DNA from: Lachnospiraceae bacterium
GTDB lineage: Bacteria > Bacillota > Clostridia > Lachnospirales > Lachnospiraceae
DNA: 45,706 nucleotides
Direction of reading: 5' to 3'
Assembly: GCA_017456585.1 (NCBI GenBank)
Contig: JAFTJD010000039.1
Span: 1-45,706, forward strand
Positions 9,051 to 17,639 of the stretch are shown here, one piece after another. Position 1 is the stretch's first letter. Every line of letters starts with the position of its first letter. A program made the translations under genes and the position numbers. The notes below the pieces were generated by a model. That model ran no database searches. It was not told the DNA's origin and was given only the letters and a program-made list of their open reading frames with translations.

Positions 9051-9887
9051 ATGGAAATAACTATACTTATTGAAAACACATCCCACTCAGAACTACTCGC
9101 CGAGCACGGGCTTAGTGTTCTTATAGAATATAACGGCAAGCGATATCTTTTGGATGCGGGAAGCAGTGATGCTTTCCTTGAAAACGCAAAGACACTCGGG
9201 ATATCTCTTGATAACCTTGATGCCTGTATCCTGTCACACGGGCATTATGACCACTCAGGCGGTTTCCATGCACTACTTAATGCGAACGAAACTGTATCCG
9301 TATATGCCATGGAATCAGCGGTTACAGACTCCTATCATTCAAGCAAAGGTGGCATGCACGAAATAGGTGTACCTTCCGTAGTTTTGGATAATCATAGCGA
9401 ACGCTTCATTCTGCTTGATTCAAGCAAGACAATCGATGGAATCCACCTGATTCCTCATTCAAGCAGAGACTTAGAATTAATCGGACAAAAGGCAGGCTTA
9501 TTCAAGAAAATAGATGACAAATATTTACCGGATGACTTTTCTCATGAGTTAAGTCTTGTTTTTGATACTCCAAAAGGTCTTGTTATTTTTAACAGTTGCT
9601 CACATGCGGGGATTTTGAATATAATATCCGAAGTCAAGGCTACCTTTCCGGGACGTAATATATATGCTTTCTTAGGCGGACTTCATATGGAGGGTAAAAA
9701 AGAAGGCCGAAGCTATTGTACCTTCAGCGAAGATGAGATAGCCGACATTAGTAATTCTTTAAAAGCAGACGGCCTCCAATACATATACACCGGCCATTGT
9801 ACCGGTGAAGAAGGTTTCAGACTTATACGCAAGCATTTCGGAGAAAATGCAGTACAGATTTATACCGGCATGAAGATAACGATATAG
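9051..9887 (+). CDS. Metallo-beta-lactamase-fold hydrolase
   Basis: The 278-residue cytoplasmic protein has the family's metal-binding motif LSHGHYDHSGG (HxHxDH, about residues 62-72), NSCSHAGI with a further His, LGGLHM, and a C-terminal TGHCTGEE. This arrangement, with the GG-H and GHC blocks, fits the MBL subgroup often annotated as 7,8-dihydropterin-6-yl-methyl-4-(beta-D-ribofuranosyl)aminobenzene 5'-phosphate synthase-like, whose true substrates in Clostridia are not established. ATG at 9051 is preceded by AGAGG. It is the last gene of the forward run; no T-rich terminator follows directly, but a repeat with an AT-rich hairpin begins about 35 bp downstream. Confidence 0.85.
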   Translation: MEITILIENTSHSELLAEHGLSVLIEYNGKRYLLDAGSSDAFLENAKTLGISLDNLDACILSHGHYDHSGGFHALLNANETVSVYAMESAVTDSYHSSKGGMHEIGVPSVVLDNHSERFILLDSSKTIDGIHLIPHSSRDLELIGQKAGLFKKIDDKYLPDDFSHELSLVFDTPKGLVIFNSCSHAGILNIISEVKATFPGRNIYAFLGGLHMEGKKEGRSYCTFSEDEIADISNSLKADGLQYIYTGHCTGEEGFRLIRKHFGENAVQIYTGMKITI

Positions 9888-9922
9888 AACACCTCGAAGC
9901 AGAGCTTCTCGTTGTGGGTATA

Positions 9923-10021
9923 GACTCGCACCGAGCGCGGTCGTTTGCGACATTTTACCGCTTCGCGCGAGTGTGCATCCTGCGGAGCATCTTTTTCGTT
10001 ATAGTTTGCTATAATGAAAAA
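9923..10021 (+). repeat. GC-core plus AT-hairpin repeat, copy 1
   Basis: A core with CCGAGCGCGGTCG, TTCGCGCGAG and GCGGAGC is followed by an AT-rich hairpin (CTTTTTCGTTATAG, loop, CTATAATGAAAAAG). It aligns over roughly 85 bp with 14104-14188. It occupies the gap between the MBL gene and the tRNA-Gln terminator. Confidence 0.75.
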
Positions 10022-10045
10022 GAGCGAAATCTTTCGATTTCGCTC
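10017..10045 (-). terminator. Terminator of tRNA-Gln
   Basis: Minus-strand perfect 10-bp stem GAGCGAAATC, loop GAAA, GATTTCGCTC (10022-10045) followed by TTTTT, starting 2 bp after the tRNA 3' end. Confidence 0.9.
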
Positions 10046-10047
10046 AG

Positions 10048-10120
10048 CTGGGCTACAAGGATTCGAACCTTGAAAATGCTGGAGTCAGAGTCCAGTGCCT
10101 TACCGTTTGGCGATAGCCCA
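10048..10120 (-). tRNA. tRNA-Gln (anticodon CUG)
   Basis: The minus strand reads TGGGCTA...TAGCCCA with a G discriminator. The acceptor stem is 7 perfect base pairs, the D loop has CCAAACGGTAAGG, the anticodon stem is CTGGA/TCCAG around the loop CTCTGAC (anticodon CTG), and the T arm has GGTTCGAATCC. The CCA end is not encoded. It is very close to the E. coli tRNA-Gln layout. It reads CAG codons. Confidence 0.95.
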
Positions 10121-10139
10121 ATGTTTTACAACGAAAGTA

Positions 10140-10168
10140 ATTATACAACATACTTTTTAAAAAAGCAA
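10140..10168 (-). promoter_or_regulatory. tRNA-Gln promoter
   Basis: Minus strand TTGCTT (10163-10168), 17-bp spacer, TATAAT (10140-10145), about 20 bp before the tRNA 5' end. Confidence 0.75.
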
Positions 10169-10251
10169 GTACTTTTTTATAATTTTTTAAATATATATAA
10201 TAAAATACTTTTCAAGATAAATGCAACAGATACAAACAACCAATTCTAAAT

Positions 10252-10280
10252 CGAGGCAACAGGTAATCCCTGTTGCCTCG
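10252..10280 (-). terminator. Terminator after the cell-wall-binding gene
   Basis: Perfect 12-bp inverted repeat (CGAGGCAACAGG at 10252-10263, CCTGTTGCCTCG at 10269-10280) 13 bp after the stop codon. The minus-strand tail is only modestly T-rich (ATTTAG). Confidence 0.7.
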
Positions 10281-10293
10281 AACCACATAAAGC

Positions 10294-13200
10294 TTATTTA
10301 ATCTTTGCCCCTGTCTCATCCACCTTACTTCCATCAGGTGTCGTTGTATTAATAAGGCACTTACCATTCTCATCAAGGTAGTATTCCTTATCTCCAACCT
10401 TCTGCCAGCCTATAAGCATAGCACCGTCAGAACCTAACAGATACCACTCGCCATTAACTATATTCCATCCTGTACACATAGCTCCGTTAGCATCAAGATA
10501 ATACCAGAGACCTGATTTAGCGTCACGCAGCCATCTATCTGACTGCATACAGCCACTTACAGAATCCATGTAATACCAGAGACCTGATTTCTTGGAACGC
10601 ACCCAGCCTGTCTGCATCTCACACGTTTCTTCTTCCATGTAATACCACTTGCCGTCTGTATCTTCTACCCAGCCTGTCTCTAAATCGCCATCTGCCGTAA
10701 AATAATACCATTCACCGCTTATCTTCTGCCAACCCGTTTTACCCTGCCAACTATCTTTAATCCAGTACAATGGTTCGTAATCTTCTTCCTCGATATACAA
10801 GGTTCCATTTTCGTAGGAATATACATAATTTCCATCTGCACTTGTTCCGGAAACTGTAATCTTATATGAACCTGCCGTACTTGTATCTGTCACCTCACAC
10901 ACAACGTTCACCGCAATCGGAAGCGACTCTCCGTTCACGAGTCCGGCTACCTTATATGTAAAATTAGGAAGTGCCGCTCCACTCTCAATAGTAAAGTTAT
11001 CTGCCTTAATATTTACAGTTGCAGGCTTAATCTCAAACTCGAATGTCTGCAATTCACCACTCCATGCACAGTTGTCATTATCAAGGACTACGGAAACCTC
11101 GTATGTTCCTGCATTTGTCTGTACTGCATTTTCTATCGTGTAATAAGGGCTACTTGCTATACGATAGGTCTGCGCATTACCTGTATAGGTATATACAGTC
11201 GTGTCCTTTTCAGGTACATTGACCGAACGCTTTGCTACAGGTAATGTAACCTTAGAAGTAGCCGATTTGTAATTAACAGTATCTGTCGGTTCAAAAACAA
11301 CCTCATACTCTGTTACATTAGCATCTGCTACCATAGGTTTTTCATTTACGTTATTCCATGAGAAAGTTCCGGCAATCTGTTCCGTATCATTCTGTTCACG
11401 TTGAGCTTTTCCACCGCTTAATACCGAATCACCCAATGTATCTCCAAAAATAATGCCACTCGCAACAGGAACCTCTGCAATATATGGTGTTGCCTTAGAT
11501 ATATTTACAGTGATTGCTACGGGTTCGGAATCTTTATGATTTGCATCACCCACGACCTTATAATAAACAGAGTATTCGCCTGCATTTGTAGCAACCGGGA
11601 CAGTTGTACTCCAATCGCCATTATTAAGCTTATACCACATTGTGCCGCCTATTGCAGATACAGAACTTATATCAATAAGCTCTTGCTCAGAACCATTATA
11701 AACAATGCTTGCATTAGCTTGCGGAGCAGTTACAACTTCAGATTCTGCTTTCACAATCGTAAATCTGCCCACTTCAAACTCTGTCTCGATTGCCTCAAAG
11801 TTCTCTCCTGCAGCCACGCTAATCCTTACGATGTATTCACCTACATCTATAGGTGGTGCTGTAGTTCCTACTTCATCGCCATCCTTGTAATACTTAACTG
11901 TAATTGCTCCAATACCGTTCTTTGTGGAAGAAACTGTTGCTATCTTTTCCTGTTCGTCATATTCAAGACTTGATGGTTCGGTATATATGAACATATCTTC
12001 TGTAGGCTCCACCTTATCGATAGTTACAATTACTGCTCTTACAACTATGTGCATATCAGGGTCGTAGCCCTCAACATTTGTATAATTGTAGTTGTTGTCA
12101 TCAACCTCAATGTACGCATCATAATAACCATATGCATCAGGTTCTATTGTTTCATCTACCCAAGCCCAACCATTACTCAATATAGAGGACGAAAGAGTTT
12201 CTCCGTATTTAATAGCTGTCGCTGTGGGAGCCGGAATATCTTCAGGAATAGCCTGCCCAATCGTAAACTCAACACTTGCCGTTGTTTCTTCACAAGTAAT
12301 CTTGGCTGTGTATCTTCCTGCATTCATAGGAGCGTTGGATCCAATCAAAGTATCGCCATTATAGTAATTAACAGTAACATCCTTATTCGCAAGAGTACCC
12401 ATACCCGTTACGGTTGCACCGTAAGTAGTTGTCCCGTCATATATACCATCTTCTGCGGTTACAGTCAATGTACCAGCCACATTTCCGCAAACATCACATT
12501 CCTCACAGATGGTATTACCATTTTCGGAATATATGTAGTTATGTTCTTTTGTTATTTCTACAATGTCAGACAAATATTCCTTTTCCCCTACTGTGGCTTT
12601 GCATATATATTTTGTTCCACACTTAGGACTTTGTAATACATTACCGGTTGCGACGTTAAACTCTGTATATCTGATATGCTCCACTTTTAAACTTGAAATA
12701 TTATCAATAATATCAAGATAAAATTCTACATCTGCAGCTGAGTCAAAAGTTTTTATTATTTCCCTGTTGTTATTATCTATAATAAAATATTCATAATCGT
12801 TATTACAACACATTTCTAACGAAAAAGAGTTGTTTGAATCTTCAGGTTCTACAGATAGAATAAACACGTCTCCTGCTTCCACTTCATAGTAATCGGGTAA
12901 TTCGCCTTCTGCCAACGCATATGTATTATTCTCAACAACATTTACCTCACACCACTGCAATGCGGCATCCGGGTGATTAAATACGATCGTACAATCATTT
13001 TCTTCTGTTGGTTGCTGTGTAAAAGTAGGCGTAGACACATACACGAACTTTGCTCCATCTGTCGCATCATACTCTTCTTTTTCTAAAAATAGATTATAAT
13101 ACTCATCAAACCTAACATTGACTATATATTTTGCTGCATCCTCTGTCGATTGTATTCCTTTGAATATTTTAATTTTTCCGGGCTGAGAAAGCTCCGCATC

Positions 13201-13935
13201 AACAGTAAGCATATCACCTGTATAATCTGAAACATCTATTACAGTCTGAGGAAACTCATCCTCTCCAAGCTGAGCTTTAATCTGCGCACATCCTTCTCCA
13301 CATTCTAAAACAGTCTCACCAAGATTAATCTCACCTTCTTTCGACAAGCTATATAACAAAGCATAAGCATTACTTTTGATTTTACCGCCATATAAATTGC
13401 TACTGCCATAATAACTGCTAACTGCTCTGGCGCCTTCGTCATCTGATGTATTTTCAACCGTACCACTATAAAGATAAAACTCTGAACCCGTACCGCTAAA
13501 ATCAATTGTTTTAACGAACGATGTTGTAATCTTGCCTGTCTCATTCGTAGATGTATCATAAAGAGAGAATTTAGAACCTCCATTCAAAGACAAGTATTTA
13601 TCAGACATGTCCCAGGTAAAGCCATTAAGGTCAAGGTTTACACTTGTACCTGAACCTATATATACATAAACGTTAGTAGTAATATTTGCTCCAAGCCTAT
13701 AGTTACCTGCCGGAATAATTTCACTCTGCAAAGCACTACCATCAATGTAAAGCACCCCATCAACTGCCGTAAGAACTTTAGCACTGCTAAAATCCGGGGT
13801 TTCCGCATAAGCTACCGCTACTTCATCTGTTGCCGCTAACACAGTCAAAGCAGATGCATCTACTACCATCCCGCTCAGCATTACCGCAAGTACCACCGGA
13901 GTTATCCACTTTAAACCTTTCTTCCAATTCCTCAT
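10294..13935 (-). CDS. Secreted cell-wall-binding repeat protein with YDG/MBG-like domains
   Basis: The 1213-residue exported protein begins with a signal peptide (MRNWKKGLKW, then a hydrophobic run to about residue 36, VLAA). Residues to about 500 are Thr/Asn/Ser-rich, with a beta-solenoid-like stretch (VYVYIGSGTSVNLDLNG). Several immunoglobulin-like YDG/MBG-type units follow, marked by DGIYDGTTTYGATVTG, SIVYNGSEQELIDI and AGSYKITVSG. The last roughly 160 residues are choline-binding-type repeats (GWQKISGEWYYF, GKWYYM, GLWYYLDANGAM) that hold proteins on the wall. It has no visible enzyme motif, so adhesion or a surface structural role is inferred. ATG at 13935 follows GGAGGGAG and opens directly into the signal peptide; 26 upstream codons are open but do not fit a signal. 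It appears monocistronic, with its own promoter and terminator. Confidence 0.85.
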   Translation of the reverse strand: MRNWKKGLKWITPVVLAVMLSGMVVDASALTVLAATDEVAVAYAETPDFSSAKVLTAVDGVLYIDGSALQSEIIPAGNYRLGANITTNVYVYIGSGTSVNLDLNGFTWDMSDKYLSLNGGSKFSLYDTSTNETGKITTSFVKTIDFSGTGSEFYLYSGTVENTSDDEGARAVSSYYGSSNLYGGKIKSNAYALLYSLSKEGEINLGETVLECGEGCAQIKAQLGEDEFPQTVIDVSDYTGDMLTVDAELSQPGKIKIFKGIQSTEDAAKYIVNVRFDEYYNLFLEKEEYDATDGAKFVYVSTPTFTQQPTEENDCTIVFNHPDAALQWCEVNVVENNTYALAEGELPDYYEVEAGDVFILSVEPEDSNNSFSLEMCCNNDYEYFIIDNNNREIIKTFDSAADVEFYLDIIDNISSLKVEHIRYTEFNVATGNVLQSPKCGTKYICKATVGEKEYLSDIVEITKEHNYIYSENGNTICEECDVCGNVAGTLTVTAEDGIYDGTTTYGATVTGMGTLANKDVTVNYYNGDTLIGSNAPMNAGRYTAKITCEETTASVEFTIGQAIPEDIPAPTATAIKYGETLSSSILSNGWAWVDETIEPDAYGYYDAYIEVDDNNYNYTNVEGYDPDMHIVVRAVIVTIDKVEPTEDMFIYTEPSSLEYDEQEKIATVSSTKNGIGAITVKYYKDGDEVGTTAPPIDVGEYIVRISVAAGENFEAIETEFEVGRFTIVKAESEVVTAPQANASIVYNGSEQELIDISSVSAIGGTMWYKLNNGDWSTTVPVATNAGEYSVYYKVVGDANHKDSEPVAITVNISKATPYIAEVPVASGIIFGDTLGDSVLSGGKAQREQNDTEQIAGTFSWNNVNEKPMVADANVTEYEVVFEPTDTVNYKSATSKVTLPVAKRSVNVPEKDTTVYTYTGNAQTYRIASSPYYTIENAVQTNAGTYEVSVVLDNDNCAWSGELQTFEFEIKPATVNIKADNFTIESGAALPNFTYKVAGLVNGESLPIAVNVVCEVTDTSTAGSYKITVSGTSADGNYVYSYENGTLYIEEEDYEPLYWIKDSWQGKTGWQKISGEWYYFTADGDLETGWVEDTDGKWYYMEEETCEMQTGWVRSKKSGLWYYMDSVSGCMQSDRWLRDAKSGLWYYLDANGAMCTGWNIVNGEWYLLGSDGAMLIGWQKVGDKEYYLDENGKCLINTTTPDGSKVDETGAKIK

Positions 13936-14031
13936 AATATCTTCGCTCCCTCCGCTAATTTTTCGACCCAAAATTATACTTGATATACAACTTCCTTTGT
14001 TTCTCTCTAACAACTGTCCAATAACACCCCT

Positions 14032-14060
14032 AGTATATACTTCTCACGGTTTTTAGTCAA
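14032..14060 (-). promoter_or_regulatory. Promoter of the cell-wall-binding gene
   Basis: Minus strand TTGACT (14055-14060), 17-bp spacer, TATACT (14032-14037). It leaves an untranslated leader of about 90 nt. Confidence 0.8.
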
Positions 14061-14103
14061 TGTAAACTCGAATATTTTTCAGAACAAAGAGTTCCGCTTG
14101 CGG

Positions 14104-14214
14104 AACTCTCGCGCCGAGCGCGGTCGCTTTCGGCAAACTTCCTCTTCGCGCGAGTGCGCATCCACGCGGAGCGTTTTTTATGTTATAGGACGCATTTTCC
14201 TATAACATAAAAAA
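14104..14214 (+). repeat. GC-core plus AT-hairpin repeat, copy 2
   Basis: A core with GCCGAGCGCGGTCGC, TTCGCGCGAGTGCGCATCC and GCGGAGCG is followed by the hairpin TTTTTTATGTTATAGG, loop, CCTATAACATAAAAAA (about 14175-14214). The core aligns with 9923-10014 in the same orientation. It fills the space between the cell-wall gene promoter and the degV terminator. Confidence 0.75.
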
Positions 14215-14243
14215 AGCCCTGTCTGCATATTGCAGTCAGAGCC
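14211..14243 (-). terminator. degV terminator
   Basis: Minus-strand stem GCTCTG-a-CTGCA, short loop, TGCAG-a-CAGGGC, then a run of seven T. It begins about 10 bp after the degV stop codon. Confidence 0.85.
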
Positions 14244-14252
14244 TTTCTATCT

Positions 14253-15104
14253 CTATTCAGTCATAAATAAAATTCCAAGTGTACGTGGTCCGCAGTGACA
14301 AGAAATCGTACAGCTTGCTTTGGTTACATGTACCTCTTTAAATGGGAGATTCTTCTTAACAACCTCTCTCACCATATCTACATATTCATCTTCTATTCCT
14401 GAGTGTGTAATGAATATTCTATCCGTTTTAATGTTATTATATTCAGCCAATTTCTCCTGTGCATATTTACAAAGTACTTTTCCCAAATCGCCTCTGTATT
14501 TCTTTCCTACAGTCATGGCACCGGATGTATTATCTACAATAATACTTGGCTTAAGATTAAGGATACTCGCCGCAAATGCAGTTACCTGCGAGCAACGGCC
14601 TCCGGCCTTCATGAACTCCAATGTATCAAGAATAAAGCTCGAATGAACCTTGCCTCTCATGTCAGCGATTCTCTCAGCAATTTCTCTTGCCTCCAGACCT
14701 TGCTTAATGAGCTCTCCGGCTTCTACCACAAGGTGACCTATACCGGTAGACAAGTTGCAGGAATCAATCGCATATACTCCTCCAAGCTCCTCTGCTGCTA
14801 ATGCACAATTCTGATATGAACTTGAAAGCGCACCACCGAGACATAAATGAACTACCTCATATCCTTCGTCGGTCCATTTTTTGAAATAATCCATATATTC
14901 AGCCACGTTAATAGCTGAAGTCTTAGGCAATACCTTTCTATCCCAGTACGCCTGATATATTTCATCAGCAGTAATTGTTACGTTATCAAGATATTCCACG
15001 CCGTCAACATTAATATGATACGGATAATAATTCACATCATATTTCGCCTTAAGTTCTTCATTTAAATCACATGTGCTGTCAGCACTAAGAATTACTTTCT
15101 TCAA
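14253..15104 (-). CDS. DegV family lipid-binding protein
   Basis: The 283-residue cytoplasmic protein has the DegV hallmarks: an N-terminal SADSTCDLNEELK, YPYHINVDG, KTSAIN, LSSSYQNC, the DTLEFMKAGGRCS block and a C-terminal HCGPRTLGILF. DegV/FakB proteins bind a fatty acid and, in firmicutes with FakA, present it for phosphorylation; no fakA is seen here. No ATG fits. Two TTG codons are possible: 15110 is only 2 nt from the GAGG, whereas TTG at 15104 lies 8 nt from it and gives the family-like MKKVIL start, so I chose 15104. The gene is followed by a strong terminator and lies 30 bp after the GGDEF gene, suggesting one transcript with it. Confidence 0.9.
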   Translation of the reverse strand: MKKVILSADSTCDLNEELKAKYDVNYYPYHINVDGVEYLDNVTITADEIYQAYWDRKVLPKTSAINVAEYMDYFKKWTDEGYEVVHLCLGGALSSSYQNCALAAEELGGVYAIDSCNLSTGIGHLVVEAGELIKQGLEAREIAERIADMRGKVHSSFILDTLEFMKAGGRCSQVTAFAASILNLKPSIIVDNTSGAMTVGKKYRGDLGKVLCKYAQEKLAEYNNIKTDRIFITHSGIEDEYVDMVREVVKKNLPFKEVHVTKASCTISCHCGPRTLGILFMTE

Positions 15105-15134
15105 AACCAAAACCTCTTTTCCATAATTCCCACA

Positions 15135-16463
15135 CTAGTCAATATCCGCCATGTCATATGTAACGATGTATTCTTTACCTTTATACAGCTTATAGAATTC
15201 CTGCATAACTCTATCAGTAACTACATCTATGTATTCTTTCTCTGTATCCACCAATGCAACCAGGTACTGCTTAGAGCTGAAACGCACGCAGATATCTACT
15301 GCTCTTAATGTCTTGGAAATAGTATCTCCAAGGAGTGCTACCGTATCCTCAATCATCAATTGATCCATCTCATCTTCATCATCTACCGAAACTAATGTAA
15401 ACAGAACAATCTGCATCTTCTGCTCGTTTCTCTTGGTAAAGCGTGATGCCAATTCGAATACATTCTCAAATTCTCTGTATCCAACCTCGAAAACACCGTT
15501 CTTCTTTCTGTAGTTCATAAGTAACTCGGCAAATCTTTGAAGTTCAGTCTTTCTTCCTAATGCACTAAGTCTCTTTTGTTCATCATCATTACCACTATAA
15601 CAATAGAAAGAATTACGTCCGTTCTGCTTAACGAAATATAATGCTTTATCCGCTTTAAGATAAACATCCTCAAAGGTCTCGTCAGTTTCCGCAATTATCG
15701 TTGCACCTACTGATAAAGAAGCTTTCTTCATATATATATATTCTTCTTTCTTCTTAGCATAGGCATTAATAAGTGAAAAAGCATATTCTCTTGCACGACC
15801 GACCGTTTCTATTCCCGGTGCATAAATACCGAATTCATCTCCACCGAGTCTAAATAAAATATCTTCTGCCATAATATTTTCCTTAATCAGGTCAGCACTT
15901 ATCTTCAGAACCTGATCACCCATACTATGACCAAAAACATCATTAATCTGTTTAAAATTATCTACATCTAATAAAAAGAAAGTTCCTCTTCCAAGCTTTA
16001 CCAGCTTGGTTATCTCTCTCTCAGCAAAACGTCTGTTATAAATACCCGTAAGATAATCCTTCTCTGAAGCTTCTCTGAAAATCTCTCCGTCGCCGTAGTC
16101 AAGAGCTTTCTCTATTCTCATCTTAAGGCTTATACATTTCTCAGGATGAGCAATACAATCAAAAGCTCCCAATTCGAAGCTCTTCTCTTCTATCTCATCA
16201 TTATAAGTTTCCGTAAATACGATAACAGGCATTCTATTAAGAGCGGTTCTCAGTCTCACACTCTCAATAACAGCCAAATTTCCCTTATCATTTTCGGTCA
16301 CATTTAAAATAAGCAAATCGGGAACATTATCCTTAACATTGGAAAGCACTTCTCTTCCTGAAGAAATTGTATCAATACAATACATCTCATTCAGGCTAAG
16401 CACTTTTTTAACAAAAGTCAAATCAATAATATTATCATCTACTATTAATATCCTTTTCTCCAT
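15135..16463 (-). CDS. Pseudo-receiver / GGDEF diguanylate cyclase with second degenerate GGDEF
   Basis: A predicted diguanylate cyclase of 442 residues, soluble. Residues 1-122 are a response-regulator receiver fold (ILIVDDN), but the phospho-acceptor position is Asn54 (LILNV) and the usual C-terminal Lys is His106, so phosphorylation is unlikely. Residues about 135-305 are a GGDEF domain with DYLTGIYNRR, DVDNFKQIND and an intact GGDEF at 207-211, so it should make c-di-GMP; the inhibitory RxxD nine residues upstream is MAED instead. Residues about 312-442 resemble a second GGDEF domain in which the active site reads SSKQY (396-400), yet RAVD (387-390) sits exactly at the I-site position. 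Start at 16463 follows GGGAGG; 8 further open codons upstream lack one. Confidence 0.85.
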   Translation of the reverse strand: MEKRILIVDDNIIDLTFVKKVLSLNEMYCIDTISSGREVLSNVKDNVPDLLILNVTENDKGNLAVIESVRLRTALNRMPVIVFTETYNDEIEEKSFELGAFDCIAHPEKCISLKMRIEKALDYGDGEIFREASEKDYLTGIYNRRFAEREITKLVKLGRGTFFLLDVDNFKQINDVFGHSMGDQVLKISADLIKENIMAEDILFRLGGDEFGIYAPGIETVGRAREYAFSLINAYAKKKEEYIYMKKASLSVGATIIAETDETFEDVYLKADKALYFVKQNGRNSFYCYSGNDDEQKRLSALGRKTELQRFAELLMNYRKKNGVFEVGYREFENVFELASRFTKRNEQKMQIVLFTLVSVDDEDEMDQLMIEDTVALLGDTISKTLRAVDICVRFSSKQYLVALVDTEKEYIDVVTDRVMQEFYKLYKGKEYIVTYDMADID

Positions 16464-16566
16464 GTTTATCACCCTCCCGGGACACACGTTTTTTGTTGCC
16501 TCGCCCTATTATAGCAGACTTCCCAAAAAAATGCATTACATTTTATACTTTTTTTAAAAATATTGC

Positions 16567-16595
16567 TTGAAACAGGCATTTTTCATAGGTATACT
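16567..16595 (+). promoter_or_regulatory. Promoter of the HD-domain gene
   Basis: TTGAAA (16567-16572), 17-bp spacer, TATACT (16590-16595), 44 bp before the start codon. Confidence 0.75.
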
Positions 16596-16639
16596 ATACA
16601 AAAAAGCAATATAAATCCTCGTACAGAAAGGAGCCCGCC

Positions 16640-17296
16640 TTGAATTATAACGACATTAAACAAAATGCTGAGGTTCTTGCCTTCCTAAAGAAAGGAAACG
16701 ACAACCTTGGAACTCTTGGTTTCACTGACCACTCTGCCGCCCACTGCGCATTTGTTGCAGAAAGAGGTGCACATATACTCCGCACGTTAGGATATGACGA
16801 GCACTCCATCGAGCTTATTAAAATCGCAGGCTTCATGCATGATATCGGCAATTCCATAAACAGAAAACATCACGCAGAATACGGCGGTCTTCTTGCCAAC
16901 CAGATTCTTAGCCAAACAGACATGTCTCTTGAGGACAGAGTTACAGTCATCTCCTGTATATCCAATCACGACGAATCTACGGGCGGACCGGTAGATGCCA
17001 TATCTGCTGCACTCATTATAGCAGATAAATCAGATGTAAGAAGAAACCGTGTACGCGCAACCGACCTTTCTTCCTTTGATATACATGACAGAGTTAACTA
17101 TGCTGTAACCGAAACCTTTCTTACGGTTGATTCAGATAAAAAAGTCATCACCCTGGAGCTTTCATTCGATGAAAGTAATTGCTCTATGTACGAATATTTC
17201 GATATTTTCCTAGAGCGTATGCTGATGTGCCGTAAAGCAGCCGAATTCTTAGGAACAAGATTCAAATTAACGGCTAATGGCAATAAAATATTATAA
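16640..17296 (+). CDS. HD-domain phosphohydrolase
   Basis: The 218-residue soluble protein has the HD superfamily metal site: HSAAHCAFV (first His), the GFMHDIGNS core with the HD doublet near residue 69, HHAEYGG, and a later SNHDES and IADKSDVRRN. Such proteins hydrolyse phosphoester bonds in nucleotides or signalling molecules; the substrate is not readable. The start is TTG at 16640, placed 7 nt after AAAGGAG, with no ATG alternative nearby. It diverges from the GGDEF gene, which shares the intergenic region, so a link to nucleotide signalling is possible but unproven. The C-terminal 80 residues show no recognised domain. Confidence 0.8.
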   Translation: MNYNDIKQNAEVLAFLKKGNDNLGTLGFTDHSAAHCAFVAERGAHILRTLGYDEHSIELIKIAGFMHDIGNSINRKHHAEYGGLLANQILSQTDMSLEDRVTVISCISNHDESTGGPVDAISAALIIADKSDVRRNRVRATDLSSFDIHDRVNYAVTETFLTVDSDKKVITLELSFDESNCSMYEYFDIFLERMLMCRKAAEFLGTRFKLTANGNKIL

Positions 17297-17310
17297 ATAT
17301 ACTAATTATA

Positions 17311-17340
17311 AGGGGATTACCGCTACTGCGATAATCCCCT
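17311..17340. terminator. Bidirectional terminator between HD gene and spoVG
   Basis: Inverted repeat AGGGGATTA-c-CGC, loop TACT, GCG-a-TAATCCCCT, located between two convergent stop codons. Neither flank has a strong T-run on the plus side; the minus side is AT-rich. Confidence 0.65.
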
Positions 17341-17346
17341 ATATTC

Positions 17347-17613
17347 TTACTCTTCTTCAGTTAATGCCTGCTCATACTTCTCAAGTATAGTATTCTGAAG
17401 CATCTCCCTTGTAGCAGATGTTATGGGATGTGCAATATCCCGATACTCCCCATCAGCTGACTTTCTGCTCGGCATTGCTATGAAAAGGCCCTTTTCCCCT
17501 TCAATCACCTTGATATCATGAACTACAAGCTCATCATCAAATGTAACCGAAACTACTGCTTTTAATTTGCCCTCTTTAGCAAGCTTTCTCACACGTACAT
17601 CTGTAATCTTCAT
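17347..17613 (-). CDS. spoVG: SpoVG-like RNA/DNA-binding regulator
   Basis: The 88-residue product is a near-complete match to the SpoVG family: [39 protein letters not shown] and [14 protein letters not shown]. SpoVG is a small nucleic-acid-binding regulator first known from sporulation and septation and later as a global regulator in other Gram-positives. Start at 17613 follows GGAGGA; the 8-codon upstream extension (MKKRRRIT) crosses the ribosome binding site and is rejected. It starts 26 bp after glgD, so it is likely the last gene of a glgC-glgD-spoVG operon. Confidence 0.95.
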   Translation of the reverse strand: MKITDVRVRKLAKEGKLKAVVSVTFDDELVVHDIKVIEGEKGLFIAMPSRKSADGEYRDIAHPITSATREMLQNTILEKYEQALTEEE

Positions 17614-17639
17614 CGTAATCCTCCTCCGTTTCTTCACCC

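Noticed and set aside
9914..10249. 111-codon forward frame across the tRNA-Gln gene
   Set aside because: It reads through a repeat, a terminator and the antisense of a tRNA.
12049..12636. 195-codon forward frame with many Ile/Cys/Ser codons
   Set aside because: Antisense to the cell-wall-binding protein; no start signals.
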